Below are positions 19,464 through 29,867 of a DNA stretch of 64,000 nt, piece by piece. How positions within the stretch are numbered: the first letter of the stretch is position 1; the number at the start of each line of letters is the position of its first letter. The notes beneath the pieces are model-generated. The model did no database searches. It worked only from the letters and a program-made list of their open reading frames with translations, and was not told where the DNA came from. Origin of the DNA: an uncultured Pelagibacteraceae bacterium (GTDB lineage Bacteria; Pseudomonadota; Alphaproteobacteria; Pelagibacterales; Pelagibacteraceae); assembly GCA_902536305.1 (NCBI GenBank), contig CACAWX010000001.1:124001-188000 (forward strand). The letters are read 5' to 3'. A program made the position numbers and the translations under genes.

Positions 19464-20405
19464 TTAAACTTTTGCGAACTCACCGCCATCTTTATATCTC
19501 CATAACCACTTCTTCATGGCCTCCTCTACATCGGATGGTTTTACATTTAAGTCTTGTAAGGTCATATGATTATTTGAAACCACATTATCTGCTTCTGATA
19601 AAATCTCACACTGATCTTTTGTTATAATTGGAGGGATAGGCAATAAACTTAAAATACTACTTTGAATTTTTGCAATTGGCATGGGCATAGGAACTACAAA
19701 TCTTTTTTTATTAATAGTTTTTAAAATTGATTTAACCATATCACCAAAACTTATGACTTTTGGTCCGCCTATTTCATAAATTTTTCCCTCGTTACCTTTT
19801 AATTCAATAGCATGAACGATTGCATCAGCAACATCATTTACTAAAATAGGTTGAAACTTATAATTTATTCCAACAACAGGAATAACAGGTAAAATACTTA
19901 ATTTTGAGAAAAGATTTGTAAAATTATCTTCAGTTCCACAAACTACACTTGGCCTAATGACCACTGTATTTTTAAAATTTTCTAGCGCTTTAACTTCTCC
20001 TTGATATTTAGATTTTTGGTATAAAGATTTAGAATTTTCACTCGCACCTATTGCAGAAACATGAATAAATTTTTTAACATCTGACTCTGAACAAATTTTA
20101 GCAACGGCTTCGGGTATGTTTGTATGAATGTTGTAAAATTTTTGTTTTCTAGTTTCATAAAGAATACCAATTAAATTTATAACGACATCTGAGTTTTTTA
20201 TAGCCTCTTTTAATTCTGAGAAATTATTTGGGTTCCAATCAATTAACTCTATTGCACCTGGAGTAGCTTGTGTTTTTAAATAACCTTTTTGAAAGGCTTT
20301 TCTAGTAGATATAATGCATCTGTAGTTTTTCTTGGTCAAATTTCGAACAAGATATCTACCTATAAAACCCCCACCACCTAAAATTGTGCAAATTTGATTT
20401 TTCAT
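19464..20405 (-). CDS. NAD(P)-binding epimerase-like protein (NDUFA9-like)
   Basis: TILGGGGFIGRYLVRNLTKKNYR Rossmann motif, HVSAIGASENSKSLYQKSKYQGE, PVVGINYKFQPILVNDVADAI. Confidence 0.85.
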   Translation of the reverse strand: MKNQICTILGGGGFIGRYLVRNLTKKNYRCIISTRKAFQKGYLKTQATPGAIELIDWNPNNFSELKEAIKNSDVVINLIGILYETRKQKFYNIHTNIPEAVAKICSESDVKKFIHVSAIGASENSKSLYQKSKYQGEVKALENFKNTVVIRPSVVCGTEDNFTNLFSKLSILPVIPVVGINYKFQPILVNDVADAIVHAIELKGNEGKIYEIGGPKVISFGDMVKSILKTINKKRFVVPMPMPIAKIQSSILSLLPIPPIITKDQCEILSEADNVVSNNHMTLQDLNVKPSDVEEAMKKWLWRYKDGGEFAKV

Positions 20406-20425
20406 GGTATTTAGAACACTTATAT

Positions 20426-21049
20426 ATGAAAATAACTAAGTTTAAAGAGGACATAACTTCAGAGATAGCTAGCTCATTTAAAAATAGTATTGCAATTGAT
20501 ACAGAAGCAACAGGTCTTCAAATTCCGGAACGAGATAAATTAAGTTTAATTCAAATTTGCGATGAAAAGGGTAATGTATTTATAATTCAGCCGAATAAAA
20601 ATAGTTTTAAGGCACCAAATTTAGTAAAAGTTTTAGAAAACGAAAAAATTTTAAAAATTGGTCATTTCCTAAGATTTGATAAGAATGCTTTGGAATTTTT
20701 TCTTAAATGTAAAATGAAAAATATTTTTGACACTAAAATTGCTTCGAAGATTGTTAGAACTTATACTGACAGCCATGGCTTAAAAAACCTCGTTCAAGAG
20801 TTCTGCAATAAATCTCTTGATAAGAGACAAGGTAGTAGTGACTGGAACAAGGATATAAATGAATTGTCAGAGAAACAATTAGAGTATGCTGCAAACGATG
20901 TAATTTATTTACATAAGATTAAAGTTGAACTAGAAAAAATGCTTATTAGAGAAAAAAGAATTGATATCTTTAACAAATGTCTTGCTTTTTTAGATACTCG
21001 GGTAGTTCTAGATCAAACTGGTTTCAAATTTGATATTTTTGAACATTAA
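20426..21049 (+). CDS. rnd: Ribonuclease D / 3'-5' exonuclease
   Basis: IAIDTEATGL, HFLRFDKNALE, YAANDVIYLHKI (DEDDy motifs). Confidence 0.9.
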   Translation: MKITKFKEDITSEIASSFKNSIAIDTEATGLQIPERDKLSLIQICDEKGNVFIIQPNKNSFKAPNLVKVLENEKILKIGHFLRFDKNALEFFLKCKMKNIFDTKIASKIVRTYTDSHGLKNLVQEFCNKSLDKRQGSSDWNKDINELSEKQLEYAANDVIYLHKIKVELEKMLIREKRIDIFNKCLAFLDTRVVLDQTGFKFDIFEH

Positions 21050-22026
21050 TGAATAAAAAAAAATATATTAGCCTTGCAAAAAAATCAGCAGATATTCAAA
21101 TAAATGAATTAAAGAAAATTAAAAAAATTTTTAATAATTCATTCGTAAAAGCTGTAGACCTTATATTAAATTGTAAAGGTAAAGTGATTTTTGCTGGAGT
21201 TGGAAAGTCAGGATTAATAGCTAGGAAGATATCCGCAACTTTTTCAAGTATAGGAATTCCCAGTTTTTTTTGTGATCCTGCTCAAGCTTTGCATGGAGAT
21301 ATGGGTCAAATAGAGAGAAAAGATATACTAATAATTTTTTCTTACTCTGGAAATACATCTGAACTAAATAACATGTTAAAATTTGCAAATAGATTTCGTA
21401 TCAAGATTATAGGTGTTGCATCAAAACCTGAAAGTATTTTACTTAAAGCAAGCGACATTAAATTAGTTATACCTAAAGTAAAAGAGGCAGATGTTATTGG
21501 TATGGTGCCAACTTCAAGCACATCTATTACTTTATTGCTAGGTGATTGCTTAGCAACAACAGTGATGTATCAAAGAAAATTTTCTAAAGAAAAATTTAAG
21601 GTATTTCATCCTGGTGGAAATATTGGTAATTCACTTCTATTGTCGAAAGATATTATGATTACAGGAAAAAAATTACCTGTCATAAATTACGATAAAACTT
21701 TTAAAGATGCCCTGAGAATAATGAATGAAAAAAAATTAGGTATAATAATTTTGTTAAGAAAAAAGAGTATACTTGGTGTCATGACAGACGGGGACTTAAG
21801 AAGAAATTTAAATCATTATTCATCTGAAGCAAAAATCGAAAAATTTATTAAAAAAAATCCTCTAGTTGTAAGTGAAAATATGCCTGCTTCAAAAGCATTA
21901 GCGATAATGAATGAAAAAAAAATTACTAGCTTACTGGTGGTGTCGGAAAAGAATTATAATAAAAGTAAAAAAACATTAATTGGTGTTATTCATATTCATT
22001 CATTGTTACAAAGTGGAATCAAATGA
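21049..22026 (+). CDS. kdsD: Arabinose-5-phosphate isomerase (KpsF/GutQ), SIS + CBS domains
   Basis: VIFAGVGKSGLIARKISATFSSIGIPSFF, HPGGNIG; paired CBS domains. Confidence 0.93.
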   Translation: MNKKKYISLAKKSADIQINELKKIKKIFNNSFVKAVDLILNCKGKVIFAGVGKSGLIARKISATFSSIGIPSFFCDPAQALHGDMGQIERKDILIIFSYSGNTSELNNMLKFANRFRIKIIGVASKPESILLKASDIKLVIPKVKEADVIGMVPTSSTSITLLLGDCLATTVMYQRKFSKEKFKVFHPGGNIGNSLLLSKDIMITGKKLPVINYDKTFKDALRIMNEKKLGIIILLRKKSILGVMTDGDLRRNLNHYSSEAKIEKFIKKNPLVVSENMPASKALAIMNEKKITSLLVVSEKNYNKSKKTLIGVIHIHSLLQSGIK

Positions 22027-22622
22027 CCGATAGAAAAAAAAAATTACTTTTAATTCAAATTTTTTTATTACTATTGTGTTTAATTTTTATCTTTTACACT
22101 TACAATTTAAAAAAAGAAAAAAGCAGTAAAATAATTATTTCAAAAGACATCGAGCAAAAAATTGAAAAGAGTATGGGTAACCAAGAAGGTGATATTTTTT
22201 TTAATATCGAATATTCTGGTATAGATTTAGAGGGTAATAGATATATCCTAAAATCTAAAGAGGCCAGAAATGATAATAAAAACCAAAATATAATATTTAT
22301 GAAAGAAGTTAGTGGAATTTTTTACTTTAAGGATGGAACTGATTTAAAAATAAACTCTTCTGAGGGTATTTATAATAACCAAACTTTAGATATAATTTTT
22401 ATTAGAAAGGTTATCGCATTTTATAAAGACGGGAAGCTTCTGGCCGAAAGAGCTGAATATAATAATTCTGAAAACAATATTAAAGTAACAAATAATGTTC
22501 ACGTAATTGATATAACAGGGGAAATATTTGCTGACGAACTTTTTTTCGATATGAATGAAAATAAATTAGACATTGCAAGCTATAAAAATAAAAAGATTAA
22601 TGCTAATATTAACTTGAAATGA
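22023..22622 (+). CDS. lptC: LPS export ABC transporter periplasmic protein LptC
   Basis: N-terminal TM anchor plus OstA/LptC beta-jellyroll-like repeats; between kdsD and lptB. Confidence 0.8.
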   Translation: MTDRKKKLLLIQIFLLLLCLIFIFYTYNLKKEKSSKIIISKDIEQKIEKSMGNQEGDIFFNIEYSGIDLEGNRYILKSKEARNDNKNQNIIFMKEVSGIFYFKDGTDLKINSSEGIYNNQTLDIIFIRKVIAFYKDGKLLAERAEYNNSENNIKVTNNVHVIDITGEIFADELFFDMNENKLDIASYKNKKINANINLK

Positions 22623-23377
22623 AAAAAAAATTTAGAATTCTCAAATTCAAAAAAGACAGGCCTATATTTGAAATTAAAGACTTAAGTAAATCTTATGACG
22701 GAAGACCAATACTCAAAAAACTATCTTTAAATGTATTTCCTGGCGAGTGTGTTGGTATTCTTGGACCAAATGGTTGTGGTAAGACAACATTGTTTTCAAT
22801 GTGTATTGGTGAACAAAGTTTAGATGGAGGAAAAATTTATTTAAATAATAAATCTATCGATCAAATTCCAATTCACTTGAGATCTAAAGAAGGTCTAGGA
22901 TATTTACCACAGCAAAGAAGTGTTTTTGATATGTCGGTTTATGATAATATTCTTGGTGTATCTCAAATTACTATAAAAGATGTAGAAGCTCAAAAATCTA
23001 TTACAGAAAAACTTCTTGATGAATTTAATTTACAACATTTAAGGTCATTAAATGCATCGGTTTTATCTGGCGGTGAAATAAGAAGGTTAATGATGGCAAG
23101 AGTAATGATAAATAAACCTAAAATAGTTTTACTCGATGAACCACTTGCCGCATTAGACCCTTTAGTGATTCAAGACATACAAAAGTATATATTAAAAATT
23201 CAATCTAACGGCACTGCGATTTTAGTAACAGATCATAATGTTAAAAATTTGTTTGATATTACAGATAGAAACTATGTTTTAGGAGAACAAACTATTATTG
23301 CTCAAGGAACATCAAGAGAAATTCTTAAATCTACAAAAGCAATAAAACATTATTTTGGATCTGACTACTCACAGTAA
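22619..23377 (+). CDS. lptB: LPS export ABC transporter ATP-binding protein
   Basis: GILGPNGCGKTTLFSM, YLPQQRSVFDMSVYDNI, LSGGEIRRLMMARVM, LLDEPLAALDP. Confidence 0.94.
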   Translation: MKKKFRILKFKKDRPIFEIKDLSKSYDGRPILKKLSLNVFPGECVGILGPNGCGKTTLFSMCIGEQSLDGGKIYLNNKSIDQIPIHLRSKEGLGYLPQQRSVFDMSVYDNILGVSQITIKDVEAQKSITEKLLDEFNLQHLRSLNASVLSGGEIRRLMMARVMINKPKIVLLDEPLAALDPLVIQDIQKYILKIQSNGTAILVTDHNVKNLFDITDRNYVLGEQTIIAQGTSREILKSTKAIKHYFGSDYSQ

Positions 23378-23381
23378 AATA

Positions 23382-24728
23382 ATGTCTCAAAAAAGTTTTA
23401 GTGTAAATATAAATAATAAAGTTAGGCCTTTTAACAAATCTATAAAAGTTGACTCTGATAAATCAATCTCAATTAGGAGTTTTTTAATTGGATCAATTTC
23501 ACAAAATGTTTCAGTTGCAGAGAATGTTTTAGAATCTGAAGATGTATTATCAACAATAAAATGCCTTAAAAAACTAGGAGTTAAGATAAAAAGATCAGGT
23601 GAAAAGAAATTTTCTATATATGGTAAAGGATTAGGTTCCTTGAGTGCTAAAAAAAATACCACTCTTAATTTCGGTAATTCAGGAACTTTAGCAAGACTCT
23701 TGATAGGCATGCTAACAACAACTCCAAACATCAATATAAATGTTAAAGGGGATAATTCACTGAATAAACGTAGTATGAAGGAATTAATTGAATTAATGTC
23801 AAAATTTGGTGGCATTTTTCTTCCTAAAAAAAAATTTAAATTCCCTTTAAAAATTATTTCTTCCAAAATGCCAATAGGAATAAATTACGAAGCTGGGGTT
23901 TCTGCACAATTAAAAAGTGCTGTAATTCTTGCAGGATTAAATGCTTCGGGACATACGATAATAATTGAAAAATCTTTTAGCCGAAATCATACTGAAAACA
24001 TCTTATCTAAAAACAATAATGTAATTAAGATTAAAGGGAATAGAAAAAGAATTATTGAAGTAGTAAGTAAAAAGAATCTAAATCCAATTAAAATAAATGT
24101 TCCTGGAGACCCATCATCTGCTGCATTTTTTACTGCCCTTACATTAATGAATAAAAATTCAGAATTAAAAATTAGAAATGTTGGACTTAATCCAACACGC
24201 ATAGGTTTTTATAAGTTATTAAAGAAACACGGAGCAAAAATTATTTTTAAAAATATAAAAAAAAAAAATAATGAAGCTATTGGTGATATTTATATATCTA
24301 GCTCTAAAATTAGACCAATTAAAGCTACAAAAGAGTATTACGTAAATTCAACTGATGAGTATCCAATATTATTTGTTATTGCGGCACTTGTAAAAGGAAC
24401 TTCGGTATTTAAGGGAGTAAAAGATCTGGCTAATAAAGAGAGTAATAGAATAAAAGAAATGCAAAAAATTTTAAAACAATTAAATGTTAATAGTCTTTTT
24501 GCAAAAGATGATATCAAAATATTTGGTAAAGGCTTGTTCAGTGCTGAGAAAAAAAGAATTTTAGTTCCTAAGCTTGGAGATCATCGGATTTGTATGTCAT
24601 CATTTATTTTATCAATATTAACTGGTGCAAATACCAAAATAAAAAATTTTGAAACAGTTAATACGTCTTCTCCATCTTTTTTAAAAATTATGAAATTGTT
24701 AGGTGTAAATTTTGAAATACAAAACTAA
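23382..24728 (+). CDS. aroA: 3-phosphoshikimate 1-carboxyvinyltransferase
   Basis: VDSDKSISIRSFLIGSIS, LNFGNSGTLARLLIGML, GDPSSAAFFTALT, STDEYPILFVIAAL. Confidence 0.95.
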   Translation: MSQKSFSVNINNKVRPFNKSIKVDSDKSISIRSFLIGSISQNVSVAENVLESEDVLSTIKCLKKLGVKIKRSGEKKFSIYGKGLGSLSAKKNTTLNFGNSGTLARLLIGMLTTTPNININVKGDNSLNKRSMKELIELMSKFGGIFLPKKKFKFPLKIISSKMPIGINYEAGVSAQLKSAVILAGLNASGHTIIIEKSFSRNHTENILSKNNNVIKIKGNRKRIIEVVSKKNLNPIKINVPGDPSSAAFFTALTLMNKNSELKIRNVGLNPTRIGFYKLLKKHGAKIIFKNIKKKNNEAIGDIYISSSKIRPIKATKEYYVNSTDEYPILFVIAALVKGTSVFKGVKDLANKESNRIKEMQKILKQLNVNSLFAKDDIKIFGKGLFSAEKKRILVPKLGDHRICMSSFILSILTGANTKIKNFETVNTSSPSFLKIMKLLGVNFEIQN

Positions 24729-25356
24729 AGATATTAAAATTTCTTGTGATGGTGGCGCTGCTACTGGTAAATCTACTGGTGCTAAGATGATTGCAAAAAA
24801 ATATAAATTAAAATTTCTTTCATCTGGTTTATTATATAGATACGCAGGTTACATGATACTTAAACGTAAACCAAAAAATAAGATTAAATTTTTAAAATTA
24901 ATATTTAAGAATGTGGATTACAAAAAAATTCAAAAAATTAATCTTCAGTCACCAAAGATTTCAGAATACAGTGCTGTCATAGCTAAAATTGGTGAAGTAA
25001 GGAAAATATTGAAAAAATATCAAGTTGATTTTTCAAAAAAATATAAAAGTTGTTGTATAGAGGGCAGAGATATTTCAACAAAAATTCTACCGCAATCAGA
25101 TATAAAATTTTTTTTCAAATGTAATAATCATATCGCCTCGATTAGAAGATACAAAGAGTTAAAGAAAAGAAAAATGAATGTAAAACTTTCAGAGGTTAAA
25201 AAAGCCTTAAGAATTAGGAATATATTAGATACAAAAAGAAAAAACTCCCCTTTACTTAAACATAGAGATTCGGTAGTAATCGACACCGGAAAATTAAGTA
25301 AACAAAGTATGTTAAATAAAATGTCTAAACACGTAGAAAAAATTTTAGAAAATTAA
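24712..25356 (+). CDS. cmk: Cytidylate kinase
   Basis: ISCDGGAATGKSTGAKMIAKKY, SGLLYR, CIEGRDISTKILP; TTG start. Confidence 0.92.
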   Translation: MKYKTKDIKISCDGGAATGKSTGAKMIAKKYKLKFLSSGLLYRYAGYMILKRKPKNKIKFLKLIFKNVDYKKIQKINLQSPKISEYSAVIAKIGEVRKILKKYQVDFSKKYKSCCIEGRDISTKILPQSDIKFFFKCNNHIASIRRYKELKKRKMNVKLSEVKKALRIRNILDTKRKNSPLLKHRDSVVIDTGKLSKQSMLNKMSKHVEKILEN

Positions 25357-25359
25357 AAT

Positions 25360-27078
25360 ATGTCGATTGAACAAGAGCTAGAAAAAGTAAGTTCCTCCCA
25401 AAAAGAATTCCAAAGCCTACTAGATCAAGACTTTAAAGATAGAAAGCTTAAAGAAAATGAAATTATTAAAGCTACTGTGACTGAAGTTACAAAAAATTTT
25501 ATAATTGTTGATTGTAAAGCAAAAATGGAGGGTATGATACCTTTAGAGGAATTTAAGAATGATGATGAGCTATCTAAAATTAAGGTTGGGTCTCAAATAG
25601 ATGTATACCTCGAGAGAATAGAAAGTTTTAAAGGTGAAATAGTAATTTCCAGGGAAAAAGCTAGAAAAATGAAAGCCTGGAAAAAATTGGAAAAAGTTTT
25701 TGAAACACAAGAGGAGATGACAGGATATATTACTGGAAAAGTAAAAGGCGGTTTTATAACAACAGTAGAAGGTTTGCCATGTTTTATGCCCTCATCACAA
25801 ATTGACGTTAAGCCTCTTAAAAGAATAGATCACCTAATGAATACGCCAGTGAGAGTAATAGCTACAAGAATAGATAAAAATCGAGGTAATGTATGTGTTT
25901 CTAGAAGAGCAGTGTTAGAAAAAAGTAAAAACGCGGAAATAATTGAGGCTTTAAAAAAAATTAACGAAGGTGACATAATTGAGGAAGCGATCGTGAAAGC
26001 AACAACTGATTGGGGTATATTTTTGGATATTAATGGTATAGATGCATTGCTTCATGTTTCAGATTTAAGTCATGGAAGAGTAAAAAAACCATCAGACTTA
26101 GTAACTATTGGACAAAAAATTAAAGTAAAAATTACAAAAATTGATAAAGAAACAAATCGTGTTTCAGCGTCTGTCAAAGCACTAACAGAAAACCCCTTCG
26201 AAAATATTGAAAAAAAATATAAAGTTGGGGGAGTCTATGAGGGAATAGTTACTAAAATTATGGATTATGGATGTTTTGTTAAAATTGAAGATGGTGTTGA
26301 AGGTTTAATTCATAATTCTGAGTTAGATTGGACTAATAGAAATATTAAGCCCAACAAAGTGCTTTCTGTTTCTCAAAAAATTAAATTTAAAATTGTAAAT
26401 ATTGATAAAGATACTAAAAGAATTTCACTATCTTATAAAGCTACGACTGAAAACCCATGGGATAAGGTTAAAGACAAAATAGGCAAAGAAGTTAAAATTA
26501 AAATAAATAACATAACTGATAAAGCTATATTTGGAGATCTTGTTGAAACAAAGTTAGCGGGTATGCTTCACTATAAAGAGATATCATATCAAGAAAATAT
26601 AGAAGATCTTAAAAAATTTAAAAAAAATGAAATAATCAATGTAAAAATTATTGAAGTTAAAGATGATAAAATTAGATTTTCAAAAAGAGCTTTAGAGAAA
26701 GACCCTTTAAGCTGGTTTGAAGATAATAGAAAAAAAATTGGAGATGTTATAACTACTAGAATTCACGAAGTTTTAAAAACTGGGGTGAAGGTAGCAATAG
26801 ATCAGGATAAAAAATTAATAATAAATATTAAAAAAATGGACCTAGCTAAAGATGCAGCAGATGCTAGACCAGAGGTGTTTTCTAAAGGAAATGTTTTAGA
26901 TGCTAAAATCACTGAACTCGATATCATAAATAGAAGGGTAAAATTAAGTGTAAAAGCTGCTCAAATAGATGAGGAAAAATCTTTGATAGCAAAATTTGGT
27001 GAAGGTGCAACTAAATCTGGAGCCACATTAAAAGGTATTTTTGAAAAAGCTATTGGTAAAAAAGATAAAAAAAAATAA
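25360..27078 (+). CDS. rpsA: 30S ribosomal protein S1
   Basis: Six S1-type repeats; downstream of cmk, upstream of ihfB. Confidence 0.96.
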   Translation: MSIEQELEKVSSSQKEFQSLLDQDFKDRKLKENEIIKATVTEVTKNFIIVDCKAKMEGMIPLEEFKNDDELSKIKVGSQIDVYLERIESFKGEIVISREKARKMKAWKKLEKVFETQEEMTGYITGKVKGGFITTVEGLPCFMPSSQIDVKPLKRIDHLMNTPVRVIATRIDKNRGNVCVSRRAVLEKSKNAEIIEALKKINEGDIIEEAIVKATTDWGIFLDINGIDALLHVSDLSHGRVKKPSDLVTIGQKIKVKITKIDKETNRVSASVKALTENPFENIEKKYKVGGVYEGIVTKIMDYGCFVKIEDGVEGLIHNSELDWTNRNIKPNKVLSVSQKIKFKIVNIDKDTKRISLSYKATTENPWDKVKDKIGKEVKIKINNITDKAIFGDLVETKLAGMLHYKEISYQENIEDLKKFKKNEIINVKIIEVKDDKIRFSKRALEKDPLSWFEDNRKKIGDVITTRIHEVLKTGVKVAIDQDKKLIINIKKMDLAKDAADARPEVFSKGNVLDAKITELDIINRRVKLSVKAAQIDEEKSLIAKFGEGATKSGATLKGIFEKAIGKKDKKK

Positions 27079-27360
27079 TTGTCACGTTTAAAGCTCATAA
27101 AACAGCTTAAAGAAAAAAATCCTAAACTCAATCGTTCTGAAATAGAAGCTGTAATAGATGTCTTTACTAAAAGTATCTCAAAGGCTTTAAAAAAGGGGTA
27201 TAGCGTAGAGATACGTGGGCTAGGTCGTTGGCATCTTAGAGAATTCAGAGAAAATTTTAGTGCACGTAACCCTGTAACTAATGAATTAATATACAAACCA
27301 AAACGTGTTAAGGTAAAATTTAGACCATCAAAGAAGTTAAATAAAATTATTAACGAATGA
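27079..27360 (+). CDS. ihfB: Integration host factor subunit beta
   Basis: HU/IHF family; GYSVEIRGLGRWHLREFRENFSARNPVTNE; TTG start. Confidence 0.92.
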   Translation: MSRLKLIKQLKEKNPKLNRSEIEAVIDVFTKSISKALKKGYSVEIRGLGRWHLREFRENFSARNPVTNELIYKPKRVKVKFRPSKKLNKIINE

Positions 27361-28043
27361 AAAAATTAATATTCATAGCTTGTGACACGAATAAAATCAG
27401 TAAAGTGAAAAATATAATTTCTAAGACCAGTAATAATAAATTAGATATTGGTTATAAATTTGGCTTAGAGTTTTTATACTCTAAAAATGGACGTAATTTT
27501 ATTTCAAAAATAAAAAGGAAAAAAATATTTTTAGATCTTAAACTAAATGATATTCCAGCAACTTGTTCTAAAGCTTTGATGTCTTTGAAAGACATTAAAA
27601 ATATTAATTATATAACACTACACGCTAATGCAGGTGAAGAAACTATAAAAGAGGTTGTTAAGACAGCTAAAAAAATTAATTCTAAACTTAAGATACTACT
27701 GGTTACTGTTCTAACAAGTATATCAAATTCATCTATTAAAAAGATAGGTCATACAAAATCAATAAAAGAATTAGTCAAAAAACAAGCGCTCCTTGCTAAA
27801 GCTTGCGGTTGTCATGGAATTGTTTGTGCGGGAACTGATTTAAAGTCTGTAAAAAAAATATTTAAAGGTGAAGTAGTTACTCCGGGTATTCGTCTTACAG
27901 GTGATAGTGCCGGAGATCAAAAAAGAGTAATCGGACCTAAAGAAGCTTTTAAAAATGGAAGTACTGCTCTTGTTATGGGAAGATCAATTATTAAAGGGAA
28001 TATCAAGAATAATATTTCTAGATTAATTAAAGAATTAAAGTAA
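27357..28043 (+). CDS. pyrF: Orotidine 5'-phosphate decarboxylase
   Basis: IFLDLKLNDIPAT, VTVLTS, VTPGIRLTGDSAGDQKRV. Confidence 0.93.
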   Translation: MKKLIFIACDTNKISKVKNIISKTSNNKLDIGYKFGLEFLYSKNGRNFISKIKRKKIFLDLKLNDIPATCSKALMSLKDIKNINYITLHANAGEETIKEVVKTAKKINSKLKILLVTVLTSISNSSIKKIGHTKSIKELVKKQALLAKACGCHGIVCAGTDLKSVKKIFKGEVVTPGIRLTGDSAGDQKRVIGPKEAFKNGSTALVMGRSIIKGNIKNNISRLIKELK

Positions 28044-28651
28044 TGAAAATCAAAATTTGTGGTTTGGATATAACCAGAGATGTTCAACTATGTATTGATC
28101 ATAAAGTGAATTTTTTAGGATTTGTATTCTATAAAAAGTCTCCAAGAAATGTAAATATAAAAGATATTAATATCTTATCAACATATAACAAAAAAAACTC
28201 TTCCTTTGTAGCTGTTACCGTTAATCCAACTGATAGTTTTATTAAAGAAAATTTATTAGGTAATTTTGATTACGTACAGCTTCACGGGTCAGAGTCAAAT
28301 GATAGAGTGTCAGAAATTAAAAAAATGGGCTTTAAAATTATCAAAGCTATTAAAATTAAAGAAGAAAAAGATATAGATAAATACAAAGAATTTACTAATG
28401 CTGACATAATATTATTTGATACACCTGGAATGGAAAAATCTTTAGAATTTCCTAAAAATCTAATTACTAAACTTCCTCAAGGAGAAAATTATGCATTAGC
28501 AGGATCAGTCTCTGAGGATAATTTACAAAATATTTATAAATTAGGGGTTAACTTTTTTGATTTATCGTCTAGTTTAGAAAGTCAATTAGGTTACAAGGAT
28601 CATCTAAAAATTAAAAGTTTTATGATTAAAATTAATGAGCTTAAAAATTAA
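28043..28651 (+). CDS. trpF: Phosphoribosylanthranilate isomerase
   Basis: MKIKICGLDITRDVQ, LGFVFYKKSPRNV, VQLHGSES, DLSSSLES. Confidence 0.9.
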   Translation: MKIKICGLDITRDVQLCIDHKVNFLGFVFYKKSPRNVNIKDINILSTYNKKNSSFVAVTVNPTDSFIKENLLGNFDYVQLHGSESNDRVSEIKKMGFKIIKAIKIKEEKDIDKYKEFTNADIILFDTPGMEKSLEFPKNLITKLPQGENYALAGSVSEDNLQNIYKLGVNFFDLSSSLESQLGYKDHLKIKSFMIKINELKN

Positions 28652-29867
28652 AAAAAATACACCTCTTATTGACCAACATGATAACAACTTTATGTATGGT
28701 GGAAAATTTGGTGGAAATTTTATTCCAGAAACTCTCAAAAAACCTATAGACGATTTAACAAAATTATTTGCAAGGTTACGAAAAGATAAAAAATTCCTTA
28801 GAGAGCGAGACCATTATTTTACTTCATATGTTGGCGCTCCAACGCCTTTTATAAAATTAGAAAATTTATCTGATAATCTAGGCGGGGCGCAAATTTATGC
28901 AAAAGTAGTTTCTGAGGCTAATGGTGGAGCTCACAAAATTTATAATGCCACTGTCCACTGTTTGATAGCCAAAAAAGCAGGGAAGAAATACGTTGTTGGA
29001 GATACGGGTGCTGGCTATGCAGGAAAAATGCTTTCGATGGCTGCAAAGAAGTTTGGTCTTAAATGCAAAATTTTTATGGGCGCTAAAGATATTACAAGAC
29101 AACGACCTAATGTTGAGGCTATTAGAAAAAATGGAGCAACAATAGTACCTGTAACCACTGGAAGTCAAACACTTGTTGATGCAGTTAGTGAATGTATGCG
29201 ATATTGGGTTTCTAATTGTGATACTACTCATATGTGCGTTGGTTCAACTGTTGGTCCTAATATATTTATAAAGATTTGCGCTTGGAGCACTGCTCAAATT
29301 TCAAGAGAGTTAATTAAACAAGTTTTTGAGGAATTTGGAAAAATTCCAAAAAATCTAAAATTAATTAATTGTGTTGGTGGAGGAAGTTCTGCAGCAGGTT
29401 TTTGGAATGAATTTATGGATACACACGCTGAGTTCATTGGTGTTGAAGCAGGTGGGCCAAAAAATAGTAAGTTACATGCAGCTCCTTTAACTAATGGATC
29501 TAAAATTGGAATTCTTCATGGCGCTGCTCAATACGTTATTCAAGATAAAGAAGGGCAGATAGGTTCAACAGAGTCAATTTCAGCTGGACTAGATTATCCT
29601 GGGATATCTCCATTGCATTGTTTCCTTAAAGATACAAAAAGAGCAAAGTACACATCTGCAAGTGATGAAGATGCGCTTAAAGCTTATCAATTAGTATCTA
29701 AACTTGAAAATATTTCACCATCCCTAGAACCGTCTCATGCGTTTGCAGAAGCAATACGAATTGCTCCAAAATTAAAATCTTCAGAAGTAATTATAGTCAA
29801 TTCATGTGGTGATAGTCTTAAAGATAAGGATATAATCAAACAAAAATTGGGTTATTACACAAGATGA
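28635..29867 (+). CDS. trpB: Tryptophan synthase beta chain (divergent)
   Basis: PLP-Lys motif GGAHKIYN, GGGSSAAGF, ISAGLDYPGISPLH, between trpF and trpA; several signature residues altered. Confidence 0.85.
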   Translation: MSLKIKKNTPLIDQHDNNFMYGGKFGGNFIPETLKKPIDDLTKLFARLRKDKKFLRERDHYFTSYVGAPTPFIKLENLSDNLGGAQIYAKVVSEANGGAHKIYNATVHCLIAKKAGKKYVVGDTGAGYAGKMLSMAAKKFGLKCKIFMGAKDITRQRPNVEAIRKNGATIVPVTTGSQTLVDAVSECMRYWVSNCDTTHMCVGSTVGPNIFIKICAWSTAQISRELIKQVFEEFGKIPKNLKLINCVGGGSSAAGFWNEFMDTHAEFIGVEAGGPKNSKLHAAPLTNGSKIGILHGAAQYVIQDKEGQIGSTESISAGLDYPGISPLHCFLKDTKRAKYTSASDEDALKAYQLVSKLENISPSLEPSHAFAEAIRIAPKLKSSEVIIVNSCGDSLKDKDIIKQKLGYYTR

